Positions 1 through 7,115 are shown, counted from the stretch's first letter. The stretch is 9,647 nt of DNA from Erythrobacter sp. (GCA_002695185.1 NZOF01000043.1:1-9647), one strand, 5' to 3'. Numbers and translations: made by a program. Notes: generated by a model not told the origin, from the sequence alone.

Positions 1-214
1 GCTTCAGGAATTGCGCCAGCAGAGCTTCGTTGTGGCCGTTGCCATACATGTCGGCAGTGTCGAACATGCGCACCCCCAGTTCGTAGGCGCGGTCGAGCAC
101 CGCCAGAGACTGCGCATCGTCCGTTTCGCCGTAGAATTCGGACATTCCCATGCATCCCAGGCCGAGCTCGGGGATTTGCGGGCCGTCGGTGCCGAGGGAA
201 AGTTGTGGGATCAC
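1..214 (-). CDS. Aldo/keto reductase, N-terminal part (cut by window edge)
   Basis: The first 71 codons of an NAD(P)H-dependent aldo/keto reductase, a cytoplasmic TIM-barrel enzyme that reduces carbonyls. After an opening strand (LSLGTDG, residues 5-11) comes the family signature GLGCMGMSEFYG (18-29), followed by FDTADMYGNGHNE (51-63). The latter carries the catalytic Asp (D52) and Tyr (Y57) of the family; the catalytic Lys and His lie beyond the window. It most resembles the group of soluble, YajO/Tas/auxin-induced-like reductases. The start is GTG at 214-212, preceded by AGGAG (223-227) with 8 bases between. It is on the same strand as the kinase operon, but 194 non-coding bases separate them, so it is probably an independently regulated housekeeping or stress gene and not part of the signalling cluster. 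Its substrate cannot be told from this part. Confidence 0.93.
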   Translation of the reverse strand, partial: MIPQLSLGTDGPQIPELGLGCMGMSEFYGETDDAQSLAVLDRAYELGVRMFDTADMYGNGHNEALLAQFLK

Positions 215-408
215 GGGTGTCGCTCCTGTCTCTGGTTTCACCGAGCATTCTAGCGCCCATGCAGACTTGCAAAATTCCATGCTTTTGCACTCCATCGGTG
301 CAAAAACGATCAGCTGAGGCCACATGCGTGGCGCGCCGTCGCCGAGATGCCGACCTGCGCATTCGGAGCACTTCCCATCTGAGATATGCGGATGCACAGG
401 AGCAGGCG
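215..408. promoter_or_regulatory. Intergenic region: aldo/keto reductase promoter with operator-like repeats
   Basis: Non-coding stretch between the end of the SLOG/RyR gene and the start of the aldo/keto reductase. It holds three copies of TGCAAAA in alternating orientation: 268-274 (plus), 283-289 (minus), 299-305 (plus). The last two form a perfect 8-base inverted repeat, TTTTGCAC/GTGCAAAA, with a 7-base spacer (283-305). A possible minus-strand -10 box TAGAAT lies at 252-247, so the first TGCAAAA copy would cover the -35 region. This is what a repressor or activator site for the reductase gene would look like; the regulator is not in the window. A weak hairpin GCCAC-ATGC-GTGGC lies at 319-332, with a T run (minus strand) at 305-301, some 13 bases beyond it. 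It might end the upstream operon, but stem and T run are too far apart for a standard terminator. Confidence 0.5.
283..305. repeat. Perfect 8-bp inverted repeat, candidate operator
   Basis: TTTTGCAC (283-290), 7-base spacer, GTGCAAAA (298-305). No T run follows the stem on either strand, so it does not read as an intrinsic terminator. Its place 69-91 bases upstream of the reductase start codon, with a further half-site at 268-274, suits binding by a dimeric transcription factor. Confidence 0.5.
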
Positions 409-3093
409 CTAGTTGCTCTGCATTGGCGCGTCGAAACAGCGGATCAGCATGTGGCGCGATATGGCATCGCTCACCACGTCGGCTGCTCCACCGCTGCCGC
501 CGGACATACCGTCGCTCATCGCGATCAGAAAATTGCAGCGATCAAGCATGTAGTTGGCGAGATTGCTATGCGGCGAGGCGCGATCGTCGCGGCCGGGGAA
601 TATGTCTGGAACGAGGCGGCTGGTCGTTGTATGCTTGAGCAGGTTGGGATCGACCAGAGCGGCCTCGTCGTTGTCCCATGCGGGCTGGCCATCGACCTCA
701 TAGGGGTAGAGCAATTCGCTGACACCGCCTGTTTCACCAGCGCGCGATGCCTGGAAGGCGTTGAGCGCAATCGTATCGAAACCCGGGGCACCACCGCTGA
801 TCAGGCGGGTACGGCCTGGAACGTTCAGACGATCGAACAGTGTGGTCAGTTCAGTGCTCACTTGGGCGAGATCGCCCAGCCGCCCGGCGTCGCGGTGGCC
901 ACATATGCCGATGGTAAGCGAAGGGAGCGAGACGCCTTCGATCAGCATCGCCGTCTGCGGGTCCAGCTGCTCTCGCGGAAGCCAGTTCCAGACCAATCCG
1001 TCGACGCGGGCAAGGCGCATGTAAACGCCGCTTTGGGCAAGTGTTTTGGCAAACTCGCAATAGGCACCGATCAATGCCGTGCGCAGCTCGCCGCGCTGCA
1101 AGTCCGGCATCTCCAGTGGACTGGGCAAGAGCATCTGGACACGAAGATCCTCGTACGTCCCGATCTTGGCCCATGCGCGCCAGTCGTTCGGCGCATGGTC
1201 GAATTCCAGCCTGGGCAACCCATCCCGGACGACCCATCGCGGGGGATCCCCCATCCAGGGCACGGTTACGATCCGACGAATGGGGCGGCCTTTGGTTCGA
1301 GCCACGGGGCGCTTCTGGAGGAACCGCGAAAGGCTGGCAAATTGCGCATGATCCTTCTCACGCTCGTTTCGCTTGAGGCGCGCCGCCCGGGATAATTCGG
1401 CGTGCTGATGGGTGAGTTCCGAGATGCTCTCGTCCCCCAGCTGGTCGCGTAACATGCGGTCTTCATCGCGCGGTCCGTGACGCCAACCTTCGAGCAAGCG
1501 ATCCACGCGCCAGCGCAGATGTTCGAAGGCTTCGAGGCTGGCCATGGCATCGACGTCCGACACCAGTCCGGCGAGATAGTCACGCGCGTGTCGGGGCAGG
1601 TCGAAACCGACGCCGTAGGGATTGATCCGTTCAAAGCCGATCAGTCGCAGCTTCATCAGCATATGGACCGCTGCGCGGCGGTTCGAGAGCTTGAAGGTGT
1701 AGGCAAGACGGTCATAGTCCTCCGCGCCCGGCTCTTGTTTCAAGTAACCTTCGTGAATAGCGCGCGCCAGCTCTTCGATTTCGGTGGTGCAGATGAAGCT
1801 TCGGCGTGCCGCAGCCGCACTGTCTCCGCAAACCTCGAAGCCCAGCTGGAGTACGTTGCTCACATCGGCGAGCCCCGAAATGTGCGATGTTGCCGTTCCC
1901 GCAAGTGTCGCGATCGGCGCGGTCTGCCGATGCCCACGGCGCATCATTTCGCGCAATGAAATGGCGTAGGGCAGGGCGACCCCGGCATCTTCGAATGTCA
2001 CCAGATGAAGGGTCACCGGCAGCTCTGCCTCAATCTCTGCGAAGGGGGATGCATCGGGCTGAGGCGTCGGCAGGCCGTCGATAGGCTGTTCGTGGAAGAA
2101 GACGTCGAACTGTTTGGCGGCTCCGTGATGCTTGGCCAACCAGCGGGCTTCCGCGTCCGCGCTATCGGGGCATAGGATCTCGACCCGCGGGGGAAGGTAG
2201 GTGGGGGCAGGCATAATCCCCATCAGCAGCACCTCTTCCAGGGCCATTATGGCATTCTCGCCGCAACCGTGGATCACCACGTGAACGCGCGACTGGAACG
2301 ATGCTCGCGCCAGCACCGGCAGGCTGAAGCGATCGATCATGTCCTCTATCGCGTAGCGATCCAGTTCGAACGGCAGGGAGCGCAAGCCTGGCGTGTTGCG
2401 CATTTTTTCTGCGAGTCGTGCGGACTGCAGGTGGAAGAATGTGCGATTGACCCGGCTTGCCGAGCGGTTGGCGGACCGCTCGCGGCGGACCTCTTCGATA
2501 TCTGAGACGACTTCCAGGGTCTGTTCGTCGCTTCCACATGCGACGTAGACTTCGTGTCTGGGATCGCTGCTTCGATCCAATCCGACAAGATAAGAGGCGC
2601 GGGCTTTGCGGTCGAGCGCGTCCGCCGCGATCAACCGTCCGCCGAACTTCGTGATCAGGTTGCGGGCAGCCGGGGTCACCGACTTATCGAGGCATACGAT
2701 CCGCGCCGAAGGGTATTTCCGTCGCAAGCCTTCGACCAGCGCCCGCCCGACATGGCCATAGCCGATAACCACGATGCTCGGACGCCGGAAAACGCGCGCG
2801 AAAAACGCCGCACTATATTCCCACGCTGCCCCCGCCAACCCGACAATCAGCGCAGTGACTGCAAAAGCAGGCGCGATAAAGCGCATGACGCCAAGCATCG
2901 GCGGTATTTCCGGTGCGGGGACGCCCGGCGCGGTGTTGGGGATCTGCAGCGAAAGGACGAACAGCTGCAAGCCACCATAAAGCCAGTCTGCCCAGCTCTG
3001 CTGGGGAACGAACTGAGATATTGCGAGAGTGTTGGCAGCCCAGACCACCAGGAAGGCCAGAACCAGCACCACGAGACGAGTAACATTGGGCAC
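409..3093 (-). CDS. Channel-like 2TM - RCK/TrkA-N (x2) - RyR - SLOG membrane protein
   Basis: An 894-residue fusion, probably a membrane sensor or effector. In order: TM1 (about 7-25); a loop with an amphipathic pore-helix-like stretch (WADWLYGGLQLFVLS, 34-48); TM2 (about 69-90); a Rossmann fold with GYGHVG (111-116) and a strand-end acidic residue D136, as in RCK/TrkA-N domains; a second Rossmann-like unit with VIHGCGENA (273-281); a bacterial RyR domain (about 438-557) with IHEGYL, LSNRRAA, LMKLRLIG and the EHLRW...GWRHG motif; and a C-terminal SLOG domain (about 724-890) with GICGHRD (729-735), SGGAPGFDTIA (766-776) and a Gly-rich MSGGSGGAADVV. Family knowledge: RCK and SLOG domains bind nucleotides or ions, and RyR domains occur in bacterial nucleotide-centred conflict systems. 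The loop lacks the TVGYG potassium filter, so conduction is unproven. The GTG start has GGAGG (3103-3107) 9 bases upstream. It lies 45 bases after the kinase gene, so the two are likely cotranscribed and it may be a kinase target. Confidence 0.85.
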   Translation of the reverse strand: MPNVTRLVVLVLAFLVVWAANTLAISQFVPQQSWADWLYGGLQLFVLSLQIPNTAPGVPAPEIPPMLGVMRFIAPAFAVTALIVGLAGAAWEYSAAFFARVFRRPSIVVIGYGHVGRALVEGLRRKYPSARIVCLDKSVTPAARNLITKFGGRLIAADALDRKARASYLVGLDRSSDPRHEVYVACGSDEQTLEVVSDIEEVRRERSANRSASRVNRTFFHLQSARLAEKMRNTPGLRSLPFELDRYAIEDMIDRFSLPVLARASFQSRVHVVIHGCGENAIMALEEVLLMGIMPAPTYLPPRVEILCPDSADAEARWLAKHHGAAKQFDVFFHEQPIDGLPTPQPDASPFAEIEAELPVTLHLVTFEDAGVALPYAISLREMMRRGHRQTAPIATLAGTATSHISGLADVSNVLQLGFEVCGDSAAAARRSFICTTEIEELARAIHEGYLKQEPGAEDYDRLAYTFKLSNRRAAVHMLMKLRLIGFERINPYGVGFDLPRHARDYLAGLVSDVDAMASLEAFEHLRWRVDRLLEGWRHGPRDEDRMLRDQLGDESISELTHQHAELSRAARLKRNEREKDHAQFASLSRFLQKRPVARTKGRPIRRIVTVPWMGDPPRWVVRDGLPRLEFDHAPNDWRAWAKIGTYEDLRVQMLLPSPLEMPDLQRGELRTALIGAYCEFAKTLAQSGVYMRLARVDGLVWNWLPREQLDPQTAMLIEGVSLPSLTIGICGHRDAGRLGDLAQVSTELTTLFDRLNVPGRTRLISGGAPGFDTIALNAFQASRAGETGGVSELLYPYEVDGQPAWDNDEAALVDPNLLKHTTTSRLVPDIFPGRDDRASPHSNLANYMLDRCNFLIAMSDGMSGGSGGAADVVSDAISRHMLIRCFDAPMQSN

Positions 3094-3138
3094 GGCTTGA
3101 TCCCTCCGAGCAGATGGGCAGTCTATCTCATCCTTGCG

Positions 3139-4071
3139 TCAGAGATCGAAGAATTCTCGCCGAAATTCGCGAATGTTGGCCGGCCGCTTCGCCGGATCGA
3201 GTTCCAGCGCCCGATCGATCGCCTGCAGTCGATGGCGCGGCATACTACCGGCAAAGCGACGCGCCGCCGGTTCCAGCGGAGTTCCAGCGCGGCGATCGAT
3301 CGCCGACGGAAGCATTAGTCCGGAGAGACAATAATAGAGTGTTGCCGCCAGACCAAACAGATCGAGGCGCTTGTCCTGATTGGCGAATTCATCGAACTGC
3401 TCGGGCGCACCGAAACCCTCGCTCACGATCAAGGTCATTGGTCGACCGTTAGGTCCAACAACCCGCGCTGCCCCAAAGTCGAGCAGGATCGGTTTGCCGA
3501 ACCGAGTCATGACATCATCGGGCAAGTCAGCGATTCTCGTGCGTCGGCGGGCTTTTACTTCGCCAAGAACGATATTGTGAGGCTTGATGTCCCGATGGAT
3601 CAGATCCTGGTCATGGATCGTCTTGACCGCTTCTATCAGATTCTCGCCGATCAGACTCACGGCGTCGCCTGACAAGGGGCCTTGGCGGAGAATCTGGTCT
3701 CCCAAGACGGCTCCTGTCAGGTACTCCATTACAAAATACGCGGTGTTGTTGGCGATGAACCGTGAAACGACTGGCACGATATTGGGATGATCGAACATCG
3801 AAAGATGCTCTGTCTCAGTCACGAAACCAGCACGAAACCGGTCGAATTCAACCTTGCGTCTGTCTTTTGCGACTACGGATCCGTCGCGGCGGCGCGTCGC
3901 ATAGTTGGAAGGAAAATACTCCTTCACTGCGTACGTCGCGCCATTCGTCACATCTTTGGCGCAATAGGTAATACCGAAGCCACCTTGTCCCAAAACCTGA
4001 ACAATCTGGTAGCGCCGGTTTAGAACCACGCCCGGCGGCAATTCACTTCGACCACTCACAGCGAGTCCCAC
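3139..4071 (-). CDS. Soluble Hanks-type Ser/Thr protein kinase
   Basis: A 310-residue eukaryotic-like kinase that is almost only a kinase domain (about 21-310), with no membrane segment or sensory tail; it is cytoplasmic. All key elements are visible: the Gly-rich loop GQGGFGITY (28-36), the ATP-binding Lys K50 in VKEYFP, the helix-C Glu E86, catalytic loop HRDIKPHN (159-166), DFG (198-200), and APEQ after the activation segment. An insert of about 16 residues, rich in Arg and Asp (around 171-193), lies between the catalytic loop and DFG, where most bacterial kinases are shorter. It should phosphorylate Ser/Thr on partners; the FHA proteins, the phosphatase and the channel-like protein encoded nearby are natural candidates (inference). 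First gene of a two-gene operon with the SLOG protein, divergent from the TIR gene. The start is GTG at 4071-4069 after two in-frame stops; GTG at 4059, with a G-rich stretch upstream, is an alternative. Confidence 0.95.
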   Translation of the reverse strand: MGLAVSGRSELPPGVVLNRRYQIVQVLGQGGFGITYCAKDVTNGATYAVKEYFPSNYATRRRDGSVVAKDRRKVEFDRFRAGFVTETEHLSMFDHPNIVPVVSRFIANNTAYFVMEYLTGAVLGDQILRQGPLSGDAVSLIGENLIEAVKTIHDQDLIHRDIKPHNIVLGEVKARRRTRIADLPDDVMTRFGKPILLDFGAARVVGPNGRPMTLIVSEGFGAPEQFDEFANQDKRLDLFGLAATLYYCLSGLMLPSAIDRRAGTPLEPAARRFAGSMPRHRLQAIDRALELDPAKRPANIREFRREFFDL

Positions 4072-4166
4072 CCCCTATTACCCCGCCGTCATCGCTAACA
4101 AACAGTTTGACGAGTCGCAACGCGGATACTTGCGGTTGTATTTCGTAGTCGCGCGAGGCATCAATT
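4072..4166. promoter_or_regulatory. Divergent promoter region between kinase and TIR-Sel1 genes
   Basis: A 95-base region that must hold the start signals of both the kinase operon (minus) and the TIR-Sel1 gene (plus). On the minus strand, TTGATG (4164-4159) and TACAAC (4140-4135), 18 bases apart, are a possible -35/-10 pair. On the plus strand, TTGACG (4107-4112) is a good -35, but no convincing -10 lies at the usual distance. GAGG at 4155-4158 serves as ribosome binding site for the GTG start at 4167. The shared short region suggests joint control of the two transcription units. The exact promoter boxes are guesses. Confidence 0.45.
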
Positions 4167-6065
4167 GTGGACTGGCTGCGGCAGTCTATCCGCGGGAACG
4201 GGGGTGTGGCGATGGGTGATAATTCTAAGGCGACTCAGAAGGTTCCGGAAGTATTCATTTCGCATTCGAGCCGTGACGTGAATGCCGTAAGGGAAATTGC
4301 CAAGGGCCTGAACGACCAAGGTATTGCGACTTGGTATTCCACCGATCACCAAGGTCCCAGTACGCGAAAGTTCACCGATAATCTCGCTGAGAAACATGCC
4401 TTGAGTCCATTCGTGCTGGGGGTCCTGTCAAAGAATTCGGAAGGGCGTTGGGTCGAAGGCGAGCTTTCCCGCGCTCTGAGACATCAGAAACTGATGCTCG
4501 TTGCGATCGACGGAGACATCGAGACCATTCGTGACAACCTACCGATGAATTTCGAACTGGAACACATCGAAGACCTGATCCACGAAAAGTCTCCCGTACA
4601 GGGCAAGGGCTGGCAAAAGCTGGTCGATGAGGCCCGCAATGAAATTGCCAAGTGGATCGAACGGAATCGCGAACTCAGTGCAGCGGATGCACGGGACGAG
4701 CCCGGAGACGATCTTACTGAGAAGCAAAAGGAACCATCCGAACCTGCCATTTTTTCCGCCAAGTATCGCAAGCGCGAAGGTATCGCCTCGATCTTGGAAA
4801 AAACGGTTCCAGCTAGCGCCAAGGAGCAATCTTCCGGGATGCCACCGGACACACTATGCCTTTCCGAAGAGGCTCTTCCGGCGCGTGATAAGCCGCTCGA
4901 ACTCGGGCTCGCAACACGGGACTGGTGTTGCCTGAATACGTTGCCACTGCTTGAGAAGGCCCTTGCAGCCAACGAGGCGCTGACGATCCACGAGGCGGCG
5001 CGGGCGGGCCAGGGAGACGCTCAGGCGATTGTGGGCCTGGCGCATATGTTGGGGCTCGATCCATTCGCCGAAGACATCGAGCTCGCGGGGCGCTGGTTGC
5101 AGAAGGCGAGCAATGCCGACGTGGCGCGTGCAATGGCGGAACTCGCCGTTCTCATCGCCTCGAAGAAGTTCGGCAAATTCGATCTGGAGCGGATCGATAC
5201 GCTCTCGGCGAAGGCGGCTCTTACCGACTGCCCCCGGGCGAAGACCTATCGTGCACTCTTGCGGTTTTCTGGAACGCGCCTGCCGACCCTGTCTTTCAAC
5301 GAGAGCCTCAAGCTGCTCGAGACGGCGCACAAAGAGGGCGATCCTCTTGCAAGTACGCACTTCGGCTGGAGCCTCTTGCGCGGTCGGGGGATCAGACGCG
5401 ATACCCGGCGTGGTCTGACCATTCTCCAAGATGCCGCCAATGCGGGCGAGGCGCGCGCGTGCAGTTATCTTGGCATCGCCTATGGCGAGGGCCGTGGCGT
5501 CGAACGTGATCCCGAGCGAGCGGTCCACTGGTTCAAGCGCGCCAAATCAGGCGGCGATCTGTTGGGCGAGTTTCAATATGCCTGGTCTCACGAAGTCGGC
5601 TATGGAACTGCACGCGATGCGCGCGAGGCCCAGCGGTTGTATCGCGATGCAGCCGACCGCGGGGATGAACGGGCGATGGTCCGTTTGGCGCAAATGCTTC
5701 TGGATGGGCGCGGCAGCGTTGCCGACCCGGCAAAGGCGGTCGAACTGCTCAAGCAAGCAGTGACACAGGACGACGCGGATGCGCGTGCGGTGCTGGGCGA
5801 ACTTTATCTCGAAGGGCGAGGGACCGAACGGGACATCAAGAAAGCGGTCGAGCTGCTTGAGGATGCGTCCGAGGACGATCAGCCGCGGGCCCTATGGACG
5901 CTTGGCAAACTATACGAAGCTGGAAGCGGTGTGACGCGTGATCGCGAGGGAGCGGAAAGCCTCTTCCGCCGCGCCGCGTTCAGCGCAACCGATCGAGAGA
6001 TGTTCTATGCTGCGAAGCGCAGGCTCGATCTGATGGGGGCACCGCTACGCAAGCCGGGTTCTTGA
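4167..6065 (+). CDS. TIR domain - Sel1-like repeat protein
   Basis: A 632-residue cytoplasmic protein with no signal peptide or membrane segment. Residues about 27-150 form a TIR domain of the TIR_2 type: PEVFISHSSRD (27-37), GIATWY (52-57), FVLGVLSKNS (82-91) and WVEGELSRAL (95-104). E99 sits where TIR NAD-cleaving enzymes have their catalytic Glu (compare WVHKE in SARM1), so NADase or cyclic-ADP-ribose synthase activity is plausible but not shown. A polar linker (about 151-282) with no recognised domain follows. Then come nine Sel1-like repeats: three degenerate (284-318, 319-355, 356-391) and six in exact 36-residue register (392-427 to 572-607) with the pattern A..LG..Y..GrG..rD...A. Such solenoids bind proteins and may sense the trigger. 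Start: GTG 4167 with GAGG 8 bases upstream; ATG 4212 (residue 16), with GGGGG 7 bases upstream, is equally possible and keeps the whole TIR domain. The TIR half has lower GC than the repeat half. Confidence 0.9.
   Translation: MDWLRQSIRGNGGVAMGDNSKATQKVPEVFISHSSRDVNAVREIAKGLNDQGIATWYSTDHQGPSTRKFTDNLAEKHALSPFVLGVLSKNSEGRWVEGELSRALRHQKLMLVAIDGDIETIRDNLPMNFELEHIEDLIHEKSPVQGKGWQKLVDEARNEIAKWIERNRELSAADARDEPGDDLTEKQKEPSEPAIFSAKYRKREGIASILEKTVPASAKEQSSGMPPDTLCLSEEALPARDKPLELGLATRDWCCLNTLPLLEKALAANEALTIHEAARAGQGDAQAIVGLAHMLGLDPFAEDIELAGRWLQKASNADVARAMAELAVLIASKKFGKFDLERIDTLSAKAALTDCPRAKTYRALLRFSGTRLPTLSFNESLKLLETAHKEGDPLASTHFGWSLLRGRGIRRDTRRGLTILQDAANAGEARACSYLGIAYGEGRGVERDPERAVHWFKRAKSGGDLLGEFQYAWSHEVGYGTARDAREAQRLYRDAADRGDERAMVRLAQMLLDGRGSVADPAKAVELLKQAVTQDDADARAVLGELYLEGRGTERDIKKAVELLEDASEDDQPRALWTLGKLYEAGSGVTRDREGAESLFRRAAFSATDREMFYAAKRRLDLMGAPLRKPGS
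5340..5987 (+). repeat. Six in-register 36-residue (108-bp) Sel1-like repeats
   Basis: Residues 392-607 of the TIR-Sel1 protein divide into six units of exactly 36 residues with no insertion or deletion between them. Unit starts read DPLAS, EARAC, DLLGE, DERAM, DADAR and QPRAL. The consensus has small residues at the helix crossings, a G.G turn followed by D, and an A at the second helix. The units differ strongly at DNA level, so this is an old protein repeat and not a recent tandem duplication. Confidence 0.85.
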
Positions 6066-6114
6066 GGTGCTTGTCAAACTGTTCAGGTTGAAGCGCGCGG
6101 CCGCCATCATCTTG
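6066..6114. other. Short convergent gap between TIR-Sel1 and phosphatase genes
   Basis: The TIR-Sel1 gene and the PP2C gene end facing each other with 49 bases between their stop codons. The gap holds a GC-rich stretch with the palindrome GCGGCCGC but no stem followed by a T run on either strand. No intrinsic terminator is visible, so the transcripts may run into each other's 3' ends. Confidence 0.5.
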
Positions 6115-7110
6115 CTATTGATTGGGAGTCGTGGCGGCCTCGTCAGCACTCTTTGTGCTGGAGGCCGTTTTGGGCAGCTCCTGCGAGGCCTCAACGGTCT
6201 TTTGCTTGGGCAGGTTTGGATAGAGCCAGGCCAACGCTCCCGCCGCGCCCAAAGCGAGCACAAGTGCCGCAATACCGAGCCAAGCCTTCGTCGATCGATT
6301 GAAAATGGCGAAGCGGCGCTGCGACGCTCCGGTCAGCTCGTGCACGTAGGCGACAACCGTTGTGTTGTCTTGGTAGGGGGCCTTCACATTTCGAATTTCC
6401 TCGATCAGGGCGTCGGCCAAATTGCCCGCCGATGCCCTGTGCTGATTGGCTATGGCTTCGATGCGATTGTTGGCAAGCGTAAGCAGCCCATCGGTGGCAA
6501 GTAGCAGCACATCCCCAGTTTTCAGTGAAATCGCGCTATGCTTGTCCGACCGATCGATCAGTTTCAGGTGCCCGCCCATAAGCGCCGAGCGAAGCTGGTT
6601 ATGGCCGCCGCGTTCGTCCGCCTCTGCCTGGGAGAGCTCACCTTTGGCGACCTGTTCGGCGTAGAGCCCGGCGAGGGAGTGATCGGCATTCAGCCTCTTA
6701 AGGCGCGAGCCGCGCAGAAGGTACAGTATGGAATCGCCAACTGAAATCCAGTGCGCTGTCGCGCCATCGATCAGAACGGCAACGATGGTGGTTCCCATTC
6801 CTTCCAGCGCATCGTCCTGCTCCAGCTTGCGGCGCAAGGCGTCGTTGGCATCGTCCAGACTGTCGCGCAGCAATTCCTGCGCGTCGAGCGCGCCGTAGCT
6901 GTTGGCCGCTTCGGCAAATGCATCGCTTGCCGTGCGCGAGGCGACATCGCCGGCGAATTGTCCGCCCATGCCGTCAGCGACGATCAGCAGAATGCACGGA
7001 TTCTCGCCATCGCGGCTTGAAAGCCGGGCGAGATGGAAGATGTCTTCCTGGCGCTCTCTTTCACCTCTAGTCCAGGCCGCGGAGGCGAAATCTTTCGACG
7101 TTTGCCCCAC
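6115..7110 (-). CDS. PP2C-type (PPM) Ser/Thr phosphatase with C-terminal membrane anchor
   Basis: A metal-dependent protein phosphatase of 331 residues that should reverse the work of the nearby kinase. The PPM motifs are in order: RQEDIF with D23 (the usual N of the NQD motif is absent), VADGMGG (44-50) with D46, GMGTT, VGDS with D126, ATDG with D207, and QDNTT with D248. The metal-binding aspartates are therefore all present and the enzyme is probably active. One hydrophobic helix (about 274-296) follows, then a Thr/Ala/Lys-rich tail of about 35 residues; the catalytic domain should face the cytoplasm, held at the membrane. Last gene of the FHA operon. The start was chosen as GTG 7110-7108, 5 bases after the stop of the FHA gene upstream, with GAAGGA (7128-7123) 12 bases before it; TTG at 7131 would overlap that gene by 16 bases and has no clear binding site. 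Confidence 0.93.
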   Translation of the reverse strand: MGQTSKDFASAAWTRGERERQEDIFHLARLSSRDGENPCILLIVADGMGGQFAGDVASRTASDAFAEAANSYGALDAQELLRDSLDDANDALRRKLEQDDALEGMGTTIVAVLIDGATAHWISVGDSILYLLRGSRLKRLNADHSLAGLYAEQVAKGELSQAEADERGGHNQLRSALMGGHLKLIDRSDKHSAISLKTGDVLLLATDGLLTLANNRIEAIANQHRASAGNLADALIEEIRNVKAPYQDNTTVVAYVHELTGASQRRFAIFNRSTKAWLGIAALVLALGAAGALAWLYPNLPKQKTVEASQELPKTASSTKSADEAATTPNQ

Positions 7111-7115
7111 CTCGC

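Noticed and set aside
301..332. Intrinsic terminator after the SLOG/RyR gene
   Set aside because: The hairpin GCCAC-ATGC-GTGGC is only 5 base pairs and the T run lies 13 bases beyond it, too far for a standard terminator.
205..1395. Long plus-strand open frame of 396 codons opposite the SLOG/RyR gene
   Set aside because: It lies wholly antisense to a gene with clear RyR and SLOG motifs, and its translation shows no recognisable domain. GC-rich coding DNA commonly leaves such open antisense frames.
2944..2994. Potassium channel selectivity filter
   Set aside because: The loop between the two membrane helices has a pore-helix-like stretch but no TVGYG or similar filter, so I did not call it a potassium channel.
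2554..3318. Plus-strand open frame of 254 codons
   Set aside because: It is antisense to the first part of the channel-like gene and the end of the kinase gene, crosses the gap between them, and has a composition (many Arg, Gln, Asp) typical of a shadow frame.
4854..5528. Minus-strand open frame of 224 codons inside the TIR-Sel1 gene
   Set aside because: The opposite strand encodes Sel1 repeats in exact 36-residue register, so this is a shadow.
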